DNA of 64,000 nucleotides from Dryobates pubescens (taxonomy: Eukaryota > Chordata > Aves > Piciformes > Picidae), in NCBI RefSeq assembly GCF_014839835.1, contig NC_071646.1, positions 7,309,487-7,373,486 on the forward strand, given 5' to 3'. This document shows positions 11,476-23,724 of this stretch, piece after piece. A program made the position numbers and the translations under genes. Numbering within the stretch: the stretch's first letter is position 1; every line of letters begins with the position of its first letter. Below the pieces are notes generated by a model. It was not told the origin of the DNA and ran no database searches. It was given only the letters and a program-made list of their open reading frames with translations.

Positions 11476-12884
11476 AATCAAAGGAACTATTTCCATCAAA
11501 GCTTCCTGATTAAGATCCCATTTCTAGAAGGTAGCTCTGGCACAGGAGACCTCAGCTCGGAGCTCAGCTCCTTCCCTGCTTTCCTTCTTGCAGTCACCAG
11601 TTGCTTTTCAAGTGGTTCAGGTCATAGAATCACAGATTTGTGTGGGTTGGAAAAGCTCTCTGAGAGCATCCAACCCCAACCCAACCCCCCCATGGCCACC
11701 AAGCCTGGCCCCAGCTGCCATGGCCACAGCTTGCTGCAACCCCTCCAGCCATGGGGACTCCACCACCTCCCTGGGCAGCCTCTGCCAGGCCCTGACCACT
11801 CCTCCAGCAAAGACATTTTGCCTCCTCTCCAACCTCAGCCTCCCCTGGCACAATTCCAGGCCAGTTCCTCTCCTTTTGTGCCCTGAGCCTGGGGAGCAGA
11901 GCCCAACCCCCCCCTGGCTGCAGCCTCCTCTCAGGGAGCTGCAGAGAGCAAGGAGGTCTCCCTCAGCCTCCTCTTCATCAAGCTGTGGCATAAGGAAAAT
12001 GAAATCAAAGGAAAAATGACTTAAACAAGCTTGTGAGTGTCCTGCTCATTGCTGCCAGCCTGCTTCGAGCAGCTCAGCATCAGCAAGCCAGGGCAGAGCA
12101 ATAAACCTCTCTGATTAAAGCAGGGCAAGCACCTCAGTGGCAAAACTCATTGCCAAAGGACACTGCTGAGGCACTGAGACTTGGCAGGGGTTTAACAGGG
12201 ATTAGACTGAAGGCACTGAAAGGACACCCCCAGGATCTACAGCAGAGCAACATCAAACCTCCACCACTGGTGATTCCTCCTCTTGTTAGGGCAAAGAAAT
12301 TCCAGTCAGGCATTGAGTTCGAGGAAGAGGAGGCTGAGGGAGACCTCCTTGCTCTCTGCAGCTCCCTGAGAGGAGGCTGCAGCCAGGCGAGGGTTGGGCT
12401 CTGCTCATATGAAGCAGGACAAGAGGAACTGGCCTGAAATTGCACCAGGGGAGGCTGAGGTTGGAGAGGAGGCAAAATGTCTTTGCTGGAGGAGTGGTCA
12501 GGGCCTGGCAGAGGCTGCCCAGGGAGGTGGTGGAGTCCCCATGGCTGGAGGGGTTGCAGCAAGCTGTGGCCATGGCAGCTGGGGCCAGGGCTTGGTGGCC
12601 ACGGGGGGGTCGGGTTGGGGTTGGCCTGGGGGGATCCCAGAGGGCTTTGCCAGCTTGAACACTTCTATGATTCTGTGACCTAAACCACTGGTGACTGCTT
12701 TTCCAACCCACACAAATCTGTGATTCTATGACCTGAACCACTTGAAAAGCAACTGGTGACTGCAAGAAGGAAAGCAGGGAAGGAGCTGAGCTCAGAGCTG
12801 AGGTCTCCTGTGCCAGAGCTGCCTTCTAGAAATGGGATCTTAATCAGGAAGCTTTGATGGAAATAGTTCCTTTGATTGCTACAT
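11476..12884. repeat. Large inverted repeat containing CR1 arms
   Basis: 11476-11990 reappears in reverse complement at about 12310-12884. The matching pieces include non-CR1 sequence: CAATCAAAGGAACTATTTCC at 11476 against its complement near 12865, and TCACCAGTTGCTTTTCAAGT at 11593. Each arm includes a CR1 3' end (reverse 11623-11990, forward 12310-12680). The right arm carries about 30-60 bp extra near 12650. The spacer is about 320 bp. Confidence 0.88.
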
Positions 12885-13200
12885 GAAAGAGGCTGTGGAG
12901 AGGCTGCTGCTGGGCTCTTCTCACAGGTAATTAGTGACAGGGCAGGAGGGAAGGGCCTCAAGCTGCAGCAGGGCAGGGTTAGCCTGGGCAGCAGGAACAA
13001 TTTCTTCATGGCAGGAGAGGTCAGGCACTGGAATGAGCTGCCCAGGGAGGTGGTACAGTCACCAGCCCTGGGGGGTGTTTAAAGGTCGTTTGGATGTGCT
13101 GCTTGGGGCCACGGTTTAGGGGTGACCCTTGTGGAGCAGGGTTCTGGGTTGGACTGGATGATCCTGAGGGGCTTCTCCAGCCTGAATGCCACTGATTCAG
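12885..13200 (+). mobile_element. CR1 3' fragment
   Basis: GCTGGGCTCTTCTCACAGGT through GGCACTGGAATGAGCTGCCC to TTGGACTGGATGATCCTGAG. Confidence 0.85.
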
Positions 13201-13404
13201 AGAGTGGGGAGGAGGCAGAGGAGGAGCCTCGGTGCCACTCACCCCTTGTGCTCTCCCAGGCTTTATTTTCAGCTCAGAGACCTGGGCTCAGCTTGGCTGC
13301 CTCTCTGTCTCAGCCCTCTCCAGTGGGTTTCTCCACCTTGGGTCTGCCCAGGTCCCCTCCAACCTAGGCATGAACCTGTTGGCATGAAAAACATCCTCCA
13401 GCAA

Positions 13405-13970
13405 GGGCCTTGAACACCTCCTGTGAGGAGCAGCTGAGGGGACTGGGGGTGTTTAGACTTCAGGCTAGAAGGAGACCTCATCACCTTCCACAGCTCCCTG
13501 CAAGGAGGCTGGGGGGAGGGGGGAGGAGGTTGCTCTCTTCCCAGAGGCAACAAAGGACAGAACAAGAGGAAGCAGCCTCAGGTTGTGCCAGGGGAGAATC
13601 AGGTTGGATATTAGGACAATTATAGTGGTCAGGCCCTGGCCCAGGCTGCCCAGGGAGGTGGTGGAGTCCCCATCCATCCCTGGAGGTGCTCCAGGGAGCT
13701 GTGGATGGGGTGCTGAGGTTTGGTGGCAGTGGCTCAGCAGCAGTGGTGAGGCTGTGAGCTCTGGGTGAGTGCTTGGACTGGATGGGGAGACTCTGGAATG
13801 GGCTGCCCATGGAAGCTGTGGCTGTCCCCTGCCTGGAGGTGTTCAGGACCAGGCTGGATGAGGCCCTGAGCAAGCTGTGCTGGTGGGAGGTGTCCCTGCC
13901 CATGGCAGGGGGTTGGAGCTGGATGAGCTTTGAGCTCCCTTCCACCCCAACCCATTCTATGACTCTGTGA
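13405..13970 (+). mobile_element. Two adjacent CR1 3' fragments
   Basis: The first runs 13405-13765. A second subfamily's 3' end runs 13770-13970 (GTCCCTGCCCATGGCAGGGG, ending ATTCTATGACTCTGTGATC). Confidence 0.87.
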
Positions 13971-14609
13971 TCTCAGAGGCCTCCCCCAACCCCACCAGTT
14001 CCATGACTGATTCTAAGGGGCTCCCCAGGTCTGTCCCCCACTGCTGGAGAAGCTCCAACCTCTCCTTTGATTTGGCTGAGGCCCTGCTGAGCTGGGTGGC
14101 AGCACAAAGCACTGAGCTCTTTGCTGCCATGGAGAGCTGAGCTGATGTTCCTCCTCATCTATTTTCATGTTCACCACAAGCCCAAACTATCACCCTCTGA
14201 GCAGGCAACAGCCAGCCCAGGGCCTCAGGCATGCAGCCAGCTCGGGTTCTGTGTCACTTCTCACTTCTCCAAGCATCCTTTGCCATTTTATCCCCAGATC
14301 CCAGGCCCTGCAAGGTCCTTCTGCAGTGTCAGTCTCCACCTCTGCTATGCAGAACACAGGAGGGTTATCAGCAGAGTTCTTTATCTCACCCTCCTCTCCT
14401 ATCTGCTGGGTGGTTACTTATCTTGACTTGGACTTTCCCTCATAGCTGTGGCAGACCTGAAGCTCTTTGCTTCTGGAAATCCCGGAGAGCTCTTCCTCAC
14501 CAGCTCCCTTTCAGCCACAAGCTTGCTGCAGCCTTCACCAAAGGCTGGTTTGGATCCCATGAGGTCATCAGCAAAGCCCAGACCAAAATGCAGGTCCACA
14601 ACGCTGGGG

Positions 14610-14965
14610 CACGTCCAGAACAAGAGGACACACTCCTCCACAGTGCCAGGGGAGGTTCAGGCTGGATGTTAGGAAGAAGTTCTTCATAGAAGGAGAGATT
14701 GGCCCTTGGGATGTGCTGCCCAGGGAGGTGGTGGAGTCTCCATCCCTGGAGGTGTTTAGGAAGAGACTTGATGGGGTGCTTGGTGCCATGGTTGAGTTGA
14801 TCAGGTGGTGCTGGGGGAGAGGTTGGACTTGGTGATCTCAATGGTCTCTTCCAACCTGGCTAATTCTATTCTGTTCTATTCTATTCTATTCTATTCTATT
14901 CTATTCTATTCTATTCCATTCCATTCCATTCCATTCCATTCCATTCCATTCTATTCTATTCTAAG
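14610..14965 (+). mobile_element. CR1 3' fragment with ATTCT/ATTCC tail
   Basis: The CR1 body ends at about 14865. The tail switches from ATTCT to ATTCC and back to ATTCT across about 95 bp. Confidence 0.92.
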
Positions 14966-14974
14966 AGTGTGGGC

Positions 14975-15545
14975 AGCAGGTCAAGGGAGGTTCTCTTCCC
15001 CCTCTACTCTACCCTACTGAGACCACATCTGGAGAACTGGGCCTAGTTCTGAGCTCCTCAGTTCAACAGGGACAGGGAACTGCTGGAGAGAGTCCAGGGG
15101 AGGCTCCAAGGATGCTGGAGGGAGTGGAAGATCTGCCAGAGGAAAGGCTGAGAGCCCTGGGGCTGTTTAGTCTGGAGAAGAGCAGCCTGAGAGGAGCTCT
15201 GATGGAGGCTCACAAATATCTGAAGGCTGTTTGCAAATATCTCAAGGGTAAGGATCAAGAAGCAGGGCCCAGGCTCTGCTCAGTGTGGCCTGAGACAGGA
15301 CAGGAGGCAATGGACACAGACTGGAACCCAGCAGGTTCCACCTCAACAGGAGGAGAAACTTCTTTGGTGTGAGGCTGCTGGAGCCTGGAGCAGGCTGCCC
15401 AGAGAGGTTGTGGAGTCTCCTCTGGAGCCTTTCCAGCCCCACCTGGATGTGTTGCTGTGTGCCCTGCCCTGGGTGACTCTGCCCTGGCAGGGGCTTGGCC
15501 TGGATGGTCTCCAGAGGTCCCTTCCACCCCCTGCCATGCTCTGGT
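14975..15545 (+). mobile_element. CR1 3' fragment
   Basis: CCTACTGAGACCACATCTGG (end of ORF2) through GGCTGCCCAGAGAGGTTGTG to CTGGTTTCATGG. Confidence 0.9.
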
Positions 15546-16155
15546 TTCATGGAAGCTGCAGATGGTGATGCTGGGCAGGGCTGTGAGTGGGTGCAGGGAA
15601 GGGCAGATCAGGGGAACCAGTTTGACACTGATCCAGATCTGCACACCAGATCCAGCCCCATCCTCTGTGCTCCAGGCTGCCTTATCTGCTGTCCCAGATC
15701 TACAGCCAGGGGAGGGAAGCCTGGCTGAGGGAGCTGTGCCACAGGGCCCTGCTGCATGCAGACCAGGCTCCTGCCAATCTGCTCTTCTCCCTGGTACCAG
15801 CTTTGCCCAGGGCTGACTTCACAGCACAGCTCTGCACCTGCCTGAGGAGCTCAGGGAGTTCAGACCCTCATGCAATGCAGATCAGCAGAAGAGACAATTT
15901 ACAGCCTCTAAGGAGACAGACCAGTATCAGCAGGGAGCTTTTTCCCCTGGGAACACTGTCCTGTGTCTCATCCTGATGCAGAGTCTGTTTCTTTGGCTAC
16001 AGGGCAGTGGAACAGCTTCCAGTCTCATAACTGTCCTGTAATTAGGACATTCCACAACCTCAGCCTGGGGCCCAGTGGTGAACCCTCCACCTCCACCCAT
16101 TTTGCCCTTGCTGGTCCCTCAACATCAGCCAGGGCTCAGCTCCTCCCTTGGCTCC
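15546..16155. other. Unique spacer, nothing identified
   Basis: LAD1-TNNI1 intergenic DNA without recognised exon, RNA gene or tandem array. Confidence 0.5.
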
Positions 16156-16159
16156 CTGG

Positions 16160-16605
16160 GCTCAGCCCTGCCATGCTGCTGGTGCTGGAGGGCAGTCAGC
16201 AGCAGCTGCTCTGGGAGAGCTGGGGCTGTTCAGCCTGGAGAAGGCTCCAGCAGGGAGACCTCAGAGCAGCTTTCCAGTGCCTGGAGGGCTCCAGGAGAGC
16301 TGGGGAGGGACTTTGGCCAAGGGCTGGGAGGGACAGGAGGAGGAACAATGGCTTTGAGCTGGGAGAGGGGAGATTGAGAGTGGAGAGGAGGAAGAGATTC
16401 TTTGCAGTGAGGCTGGGGAGACTCTGGCACAGGCTGCCCAGGGAGGCTGTGGCTGCCTCCTGCCTGGAGGTGTTCAGGACCAGGCTGGATGAGGCCTGGA
16501 GCAAGCTGTGCTGGGGGGAGGTGTCCCTGCCCATGGCAGGGGGTTGGAACTGGATGAGCTTGAAGGTCTCTCCCAATCCAAACCATTCTGGGGGTCTATG
16601 ACCTG
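16160..16605 (+). mobile_element. CR1 3' fragment
   Basis: GCTGGGGCTGTTCAGCCTGG through CTCTGGCACAGGCTGCCCAG to a GGTCTATGACC tail. Confidence 0.9.
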
Positions 16606-17102
16606 CCCAGGCTTCCCCTCTGGGAGGAGGCTTTCACCCTTGCCCAGCTGCCCTCCCCTGGCTGCAGCAGCTCACAGCTGTCCCTCCAGCAAAGCTCTGC
16701 TCCCTCCCACACATGGAGGTCTCCCTGCATCCCCACACTGCTACTCTGCAAGGTGCTGGGGTGGCTCAGGGATGTCCTTCCCCACCTACAAGTCCTTCAG
16801 CTTTTGGGAAGATGTTTGTGACCCACCAGAAACAGCTCAGAGAGGACTCTGCTGTGTGGAGAAAGCCAGGAGGTGCCTGAGGCTGTTGTGCTCCTGCAGA
16901 AACCAAACCAAAGCCAGCCCCAGGCTGTGCTTAGGGAAGCAGTAACCAATGGCCCAAGCACCTTCCACCCAGCAGAGGCCTTTTTTTAAAGGCAGAGGAG
17001 GATTTTAGTCCAACCTTGCTTCAGAAATGCCAGCACAGGGCTCCAGTGTCCTGCAGCCTCCAAGGAGGTTGGAGCCAGGTGGGGATTGCTCTTTCCTCAC
17101 AT

Positions 17103-18240
17103 ACATAGAATAGAGCAGGTTGGAAGAGACCTTCAAGATCATTGCATCCAACCCATCAACCAATCCAACACCACCTGAACAACTAACCCATGGCACCCAG
17201 CCCCCCAGCAAGTCTCCTGCTGAGCACTTCCAATGATGGTGACTCCACCACCTCCCCGGGCAGCACATCCCCAGGGCCAATCTCTCTCTCTGTACAGAAT
17301 TTCTTCCTCACCTCCAGCCTAAACTTCCCCTGGTGCAGCCTGAGACTGTGTCCTCTTGTTCTGGTGCTGGGTGCCTGGGAGAAGAGCCCAACCCCCACCT
17401 GGCTCCAACCTCCCTTCAGGCAGTTGCAGAGAGCAAGAAGGTCTCCCCTGAGCCTCCTCTCCTGCAGGCTAAGCAACCCCAGCTCCCTCAGCCTCTCCTC
17501 CCAGGGCTGTGCCCCAGACCCCTCCCCAGCTCTGTTGCCCTTCTCTGGACACCTTCCAGCAGCTCAACCTCTTTCCTGACCTGAGGAGCCCAGAGCTGGC
17601 CACAGGACTCCAGCTGTGGCCTCAGCAGTGCAGTGTCCAGGGGCACAATGACCTCCCTGCTCCTGCTGGCCACACTGTTCCTGCTGCAGGCCAGGATGCC
17701 CTTGGCCCTCCTGGCTGCCTGGGCACACTGCAGGCTCATGTTCAGTCTACTGTTGACCAGCACCCCCAGGTCCCTCTCTCCCTGGCTGCTCTCAGCCGCT
17801 CTGCCCCCAGCCTGTGGCACTGCCTGGGGTTGCTGTGGCCAAGGTGCAGCCCCTGGCACTTGGCTGTGTTCAATCTCCTGCCCTTGGCCTCTGCCCCTCT
17901 GCCCAGCCTGTCCAGGTCCCTCTGCAGAGCCTCTCTGCCCTCCAGCAGCTCAACTCCTGCCCCCAGCTTGCTGTCATCTGCAGATTCACTGCTGATGGAC
18001 TCAGTGCCCTCATCCAGACCATCAATGAAGATGTTCAAGAGGCTGGGGCCCAGCACTGCTCCCTGGGGCACCCCACTGGTGCCTGGCTGCCAGCTGGCTG
18101 TGGCACCATTCACCACCACTCTCTGGGCTCAGCCTCCAGCCAGTTCCTAACCCACTGCAGTGTGCTCCCATCCAAGCCAGGGGCTGACAGCTTGGCCAGG
18201 GGTTTGCTATGGGGAACGGTGTCAAAGGCCTTGCTGAGGT
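17103..18240 (-). mobile_element. Longest CR1 fragment, reverse, with RT remnant
   Basis: Its own 3' end is at 17103 (CATAGAATAGAGCAGGTTGG). Read on the minus strand toward 18230 backwards, the ORF2 remnant includes [30 protein letters not shown] and [20 protein letters not shown], which is the reverse transcriptase palm and thumb region. FADD is altered to SADD and the element is 5'-truncated, so it is dead. Confidence 0.95.
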
Positions 18241-18515
18241 CCATGCAGCAGGACGAGAGGAAAAGGCCTCAGGCTGTGCCAGGGCAGGGTCAGGTTGGAT
18301 GCTAGGAAAAGCTTCTTCGCAGGAAGGGTTCCCAGGCCCTGGCCCAGGCTGCCCAGGGAGGTGGTGGAGTCTCCATCCCTGGAGGGGTTCAAGGGAGCTG
18401 TGGCTATGGTGCTGAGGGAGGTGGTTCAGCGGCAGGGGTGAGGTTGTGAGCTCTGGGGGAGCAGCTGGATGCTCCCCAAGGTCTCTTCCGTCCTCAGCAG
18501 TTCTGTGAGGCTGTG
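18241..18515 (+). mobile_element. CR1 3' fragment
   Basis: CAGGACGAGAGGAAAAGGCC through CTGCCCAGGGAGGTGGTGGA to GTTCTGTGAGGCTGTGACTC. Confidence 0.85.
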
Positions 18516-19190
18516 ACTCAGGTTCCCATTCTCTCCAGACTGGGATCCTCAGGGGTTGCCATCTCCTGGGATGCTTCAGCTCTCAGGATGGTGGAGCATG
18601 GGCAGCCCCCAAAGGTGGCACCAGTGGAAACTCTTCAGCTCGTGGCTGGACCAAGACAGAGCAGACTGCACGGCCCAGGGGGCATCAAAGTAGCTGCAGC
18701 TGATAAGAAATCCTCTCTGATGTGAGCAGTGAGGGACAGGGCTCAGGTCACAGCAAGGGCAGATGGACACCCAGCACCATATCCCAACCCAGCCCTCTTC
18801 CTGCCTGAGGCTGCAGGACTCAAGCCTGTAAGAAGGGGGAAATGGGGATGAAGAGCTCCATTCCTTCCCCCCTATCCTGCAGGGGACACACAGTGAAGGT
18901 TTCTGGAGTGATGTGGAGCAGCTGTCCCCAAGTCCCCAGCTGCAGCTGAGGGATTTGATCCTGCACTGGCAGCTGCAGGGAGGCCATGCAGGCTGGGGGG
19001 GCTAATGTTTAACCTTCACCACCCAGGACTGCAGCCTGGTGCCAGGGGGCTTCAGAGGCTCTGGGATGAACTTTACTCCCTTCCAGTCCTGGAGATGATC
19101 ACCACTAAATCCTCAGCCCCTTCCTCCCTTTGCAGGTCCAGGCCACAGTGAGGTGAAAGTTGGCTCCTGGAAATATTTGGGCATGGGAGG
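18516..19190. other. Unique spacer, nothing identified
   Basis: No exon, repeat array or RNA gene recognised in this LAD1-TNNI1 intergenic stretch. Confidence 0.5.
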
Positions 19191-19194
19191 GGGG

Positions 19195-19615
19195 AGCCCA
19201 GGGAGCCAAGGGAGGAGCTGTGCCAAGGAGGTTCTGAACCAGAGCAGAGTCCTGAGGGTCTGCTCTGCAGCACTTTTGAGTGCTTGGGGGGTGGCAATAT
19301 CTGAAGGGGACCTACAGGAAGGCTGGGCAGGGGCTGCTGCCAGGGACAGGACGAGGGACAATGGTTTGACACTGGAGCAGGGCAGGTTTAGGTTGGGCTC
19401 CAGGAGGAAGTTCTGCACAGGGAGGCTGGGGAGACACTGGAGCAGGCTGCCCAGGGAGGTGGCTAAGGCTCCATCCCTGGAGACATTCAAGGCCAGGCTT
19501 GATGTGGCCCTGGGCAGCCTGATGTAGCTGGAGGTGTCCCTGCTGAGTACAGGGGGGTTGGACAGGATGACCTTTGAGGGCCCCTTCCAGCCTGATGCAT
19601 TCTGTGGCTCTGGGA
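19195..19615 (+). mobile_element. CR1 3' fragment
   Basis: GAGACACTGGAGCAGGCTGC, then TTGGACAGGATGACCTTTGA, ending CATTCTGTGGCTCTGGGATC. Confidence 0.85.
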
Positions 19616-20029
19616 TCAAATGGACACGGGCTGGCTGCCAAGCACCGAGCAGAGCCTGGGCCCAGGGCACCCAGCACCCATACTGCTTTCATCTCACTGC
19701 CATCCCTCCCCACCCCCCACCCACACCCCTCACCCCTTTCATATGAATTGCCAAACCCCCACAGCTGCTCTGAGCTCAGAGCAGAGCTCTCGACCCAAGC
19801 TCAGCTCTGGTCTCCGCTCCTGCCCCAGCTCTGGGGGAGGCTCTGCTGCCAGGAGCTGCCTCCTGCATTTTCCAGCCCTACCAGTCGGTCAGGCAGCAGT
19901 GCCTGCCTCTCCCCACACCTTTCTTCCTCTGCCAGCATCGCTGCCGACTCTGTGAGCTCCCCCTGGGGATGAGCTGCACCAGCAGGTCCCAGCCGCTGCT
20001 GCTCGGCAGGGAGCTCGGAGGGGCAGCAT

Positions 20030-20725
20030 CCCAGAAGGGCTCAGCCTGGAAGGGACCTCAGAGCTCATCTGCTCCAACCCCCTGCCACGGGCAGGGACAC
20101 CTCCCACCTGCACTCAGCTGCTCAAGGCCTCATCCAGCCTGGCCCTGAGCACCTCCAGAGATGAGGCAGCCACAGCCTCCCTGGGCAGCCTGTGCCAGAG
20201 GCTCAGCAGCCTCACACTGGAGAGCTTCTTCCTCAGCTCCACTCTGACCCTGCTCTGCCTCAGCTCCAAACCCTTCCCCCTTGGCCTGGCTCAGACACCC
20301 TCAGCAGAAGTCTCTCTGCAGCCTTCCTGCAGGATCCCTTCAGCTCCTGGCAGCAGCTCTGAGGTCCCCCTGGAGCCTTCTCCTCTGCAGGCTGCACAGC
20401 CCCAGCTCCCTCAGCCTGTGCTCCCAGCAGAGCTGCTCCAGCCCTGGCAGCATCTCTGTGGCCTCCTCTGGGCTCTCTCCAGCAGCTCTGTGTCCTTCTG
20501 CTGCTGGGGACAGCAGAGCTGGAGGCAGGATTGGAGGTGAGGTCTGAGCAGAGCCCAGGGGCAGAATCCCCTCTGCTGCCCTGCTGCCCACCCTGCTCTG
20601 GCTGCAGCCAGCACACAGTTGCCTGAGGGCTGCAGGAGGCTCTGCTGGCTCCTGGGGAGCTGCTCAGCACCCAGCAGCCCCAAGGCTCTTTCTTCAGGGC
20701 TGCTCTCAACCCCCTCTGCACCCAG
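20030..20725 (-). mobile_element. CR1 fragment, reverse
   Basis: It begins with CTCAGCCTGGAAGGGACCTC and TCCAACCCCCTGCCACGGGC and extends into the ORF2-end region near 20720. Confidence 0.88.
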
Positions 20726-20824
20726 CCTGGAGCTGTGTCTGGAACTGGCCCAAGCCAGCTGCAGGATCTGGCATTTGATTGTAGCTGGAAGCTTTTGCCT
20801 GCAGTGTTGGGGCAGGTTGGGTTG

Positions 20825-21100
20825 TGGCAGCAGCCTGGGGGCTCACCACAGATGATGGTCTCAAGCTGCACCAGGGGAGGGGTAGGCTGGAGGAGAGGAG
20901 AAAGTTCTTCCCAGAGAGAGGAATTGGCCTTTGGGATGAGCTGCCCAGGGAGGTGGTGGAGTCCCCATCCCTGGAGGGGTTCAAGAGGGGCTTGGATGTG
21001 GCACTTGGTGCCATGGTCTAGCAGTCATGAGGTCTTGGGTGCCAGGTTGGACTGGATGATCTCTGAGGTCTTTTCCAACCTTGTTGATTCTATTCTATGA
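20825..21100 (+). mobile_element. CR1 3' fragment
   Basis: CTGCACCAGGGGAGGGGTAG through CTTTTCCAACCTTGTTGATT, ending TTCTATTCTATGATCC. Confidence 0.9.
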
Positions 21101-21309
21101 TCCTTGAACACCTACAAGAGCAGAGGCTTAGCCAAGGCAGAGACTCAGCTCCCAGGGCTGCTGCTGCCTGGAGCCCATCCTGAGGAGTGCAGGGTTAGGA
21201 CAAGTGGTCACAAGTCCTGGCACCATGGTGGGCTCTGGTTGCTCTGCTGAACTAAGCCTGGACAGGGTGAAAAAGGATGGAAAAGGCTCCATGGGACTTG
21301 TACCTGCTC

Positions 21310-21900
21310 TGCTCATGCATGGGGGGGTCCTGCCCTGGTGAGCAGGATGCTGAGGGGAGGGGAGGGCAGGTGGAAGCACAGACTGAGCATCTGCTCAGCA
21401 CTGCTCAGGCCACACCTGGAGCACTGCCTCCAGGCTTGGTCCCTGCTGTACAAAAGAGCTGTGGCCAGGCTGGGAAGTGTGCAGAGAAGAGCCAGGAGGA
21501 TGAGCAGGGCACTGGAGGAGCTGTCAGGAGAGCAGAGGCTGAGAGAGCTGGGGGTGTTCAGCCTGCAGAAGAGAAGGCTGAGGGGAGGCCTCATTGCCAG
21601 GGAGCAGGACAGCCAGGGGGGCTGCCAGGAGGATGCAGCCTCCCTCTGTCCCATGCAGGAGCCAAGGGCTGCTGGGGACAATGCCTGCTGGGGACATTCC
21701 CACTGGACTGCAGCAGCAAATGGTTCCCCAGGAGCAGGCAGAGGCTGGAATCAGCTCCCAGGGGCAGTGGGGGATTCCCTGCACAGCTTTCAGCCTCAGC
21801 CTGCCAGGCTGCTGGGGCAGCTCCCTGCAGCTCCACCATCCCCTGGAAAGCTTGGAGCAGCTGAGCCTTGGGGTCCCTCCCAGCCTGGCCCTCTGGGGCT
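21310..21900 (+). mobile_element. CR1 fragment
   Basis: ORF2-end remnants (RPHLEHCLQAWS, then [20 protein letters not shown]) followed by a diverged 3' UTR. Its tail and the 120 bp at 22062-22181 are the parts duplicated at the left edge of the window. Confidence 0.85.
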
Positions 21901-22609
21901 CTGTGCTCTGCTGCTCAGGCAGCAGCTGTGCACTCCCCAGCTCTCAGACCCCTCTCCTCCAGCCCTCATTCTGGGAAGTTTCCATCCTGAGCCTTAAATG
22001 CCCTGGGCAGGAGCTGCTGGGGCTGGGGCAGCCCAAGGGCCAGGGGCCATGCTGGGAAGAAGTGTTCCCCTCAGCCCCCATCTGCCCCAACCCTCCTTGC
22101 CCAGGGACAAGAGCCAGCAGCTGGGCTCAGCAGCCTGCCCTGGCCAAGGCAGGGGAGGTGATGCCCACAGCTGTCCTGCTGGAGCTCAATTCTACCTCCC
22201 TTTGAGGGCTCTCCCTTGCTTGCACCACTGGCCACAGAGCCAGCCAGCTCTGGAAGTCCTGCAGGAGCCCACAGGATGGACACAGACACCTTGCAGGTCT
22301 CCTCCAACCTCACTGGCTCCAGGATTCTATAGGATCATCTTCTCCTGCCCCATGCTGCTTCTGAGCCCTGGAGGACACCACAGACCCTTTGATGGTGTTT
22401 CCTTCCAGCCCTGCTGGGCCACCTGCACTTTGCTCCAGGTTTACAACATTCTCTGTGCTTGACAAGCTCTCTGCACAGGCCTTGCTGCACAGCACCCCTG
22501 GTGTGCTGCACAGCACCCCTGGTATGCCACAGCCTGCAAGCCATGGATGATGTGGTTCCTTAGGATACCTTAGGAACATGGGCAAGGCACTGCTGGAGCA
22601 CCAAGAGCA

Positions 22610-23090
22610 CCCCAAGGGGACACTGAGGAGCTGGAGCAGGTCCAGAGAAGGGCAACAGAGCTGGGGAAGGGTCTGGAGAAGAGGGCTGGGGAGGAGCAGC
22701 TGAGGGAGCTGGGGGGGTTGAGCCTGGAGCAGAGGAGGCTGAGGGAGACCTCATTGCTCTCTGCAGCTCCCTGAGAGGAGGCTGCAGCCAGGGGGGGTTG
22801 GGCTCTGCTCCCCAGGCTCAGGGCACAGAAGGAGAGGACCTGGCCTGGAATTGTGCCAGGGGAGGCTGAGGTTGGAGAGGAGGCAAAATGTCTTTGCTGG
22901 AGGAGTGGTCAGGGCCTGGCAGAGGCTGCCCAGGGAGGTGGTGGAGTCCCCATGGCTGGAGGGGTTGCAGCAAGCTGTGGCCATGGCACTGGGGCCAGGG
23001 CTTGGTGGCCATGGGGGGGTTGGGTTGGGCTTGGCCTGGATGCTCTCAGAGGCCTTTGCCAGCCCAAACCATTCTCTCATTCCATGACCC
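22610..23090 (+). mobile_element. CR1 3' fragment
   Basis: GAGGAGCTGGAGCAGGTCCA through GTTGGAGAGGAGGCAAAATG to CTCATTCCATGACCCTGTG. It is one of several near-identical copies of one subfamily (also at 11623, 12310, 33620, 36720, 51625 and 53850). Confidence 0.9.
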
Positions 23091-23724
23091 TGTGCCCTGC
23101 AGTGCAGCCAGGGAGAGGGTTTGCTGTGAATCCTCAGCAATCCTTCCTTCCAGCCCTGCTCTGGGATCAGCTGGAACATTCCCAGCCACTTCCACTCAAC
23201 CAGCCCCAGGCTGGGGGCTGGGGTAGAGAAAACCACAGCCCTGGTGGGCAAGGAGCAGCTGCTGGGCCTGAAGGATGGACTCACCTCCTGAAACACTGCG
23301 GGAGCTAAGCCTTGACATGGAGCTGCCCCAAGTCCCACAGCTCTGGTGCCAGTGGTGTGCAGCCAGGGTGAGAGCTGGGACCCAGCTGAGCAAGCTCTGA
23401 AGGCTTTTCCTAAGCCAGAGGAGGAGGGGTGGGGGGAGCAGGGGGACCACCACCCTCTCCACACCAAGCCCCTGCTGCCTGGGAGGCTGCTGCACCTCTG
23501 GAGCCCAGTGCTGCGTGGGGCTGGGGGATCTCAGCAGGGCTGGGGGGGCACCAGCAACACCAGGAGCTGGGAGAGAGGATCTGACCCCAGGGCATGCTGC
23601 TGGCCTGAGCACTGGCACAGTGGCAGGCTGGCAGGAAAGGACCAGGGAGGGTCTTCCCCACCAGGCTGTGGCCCAGCACCTGCCCCTGGGCAGTGGTCCC
23701 ACAGTGAGGAGCCCACACAGCACT

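Noticed and set aside
17742-18119. A reverse-transcriptase-like peptide as a possible host gene
   Set aside because: It is the ORF2 remnant of a 5'-truncated CR1 with altered catalytic motif, not a gene in its own right.
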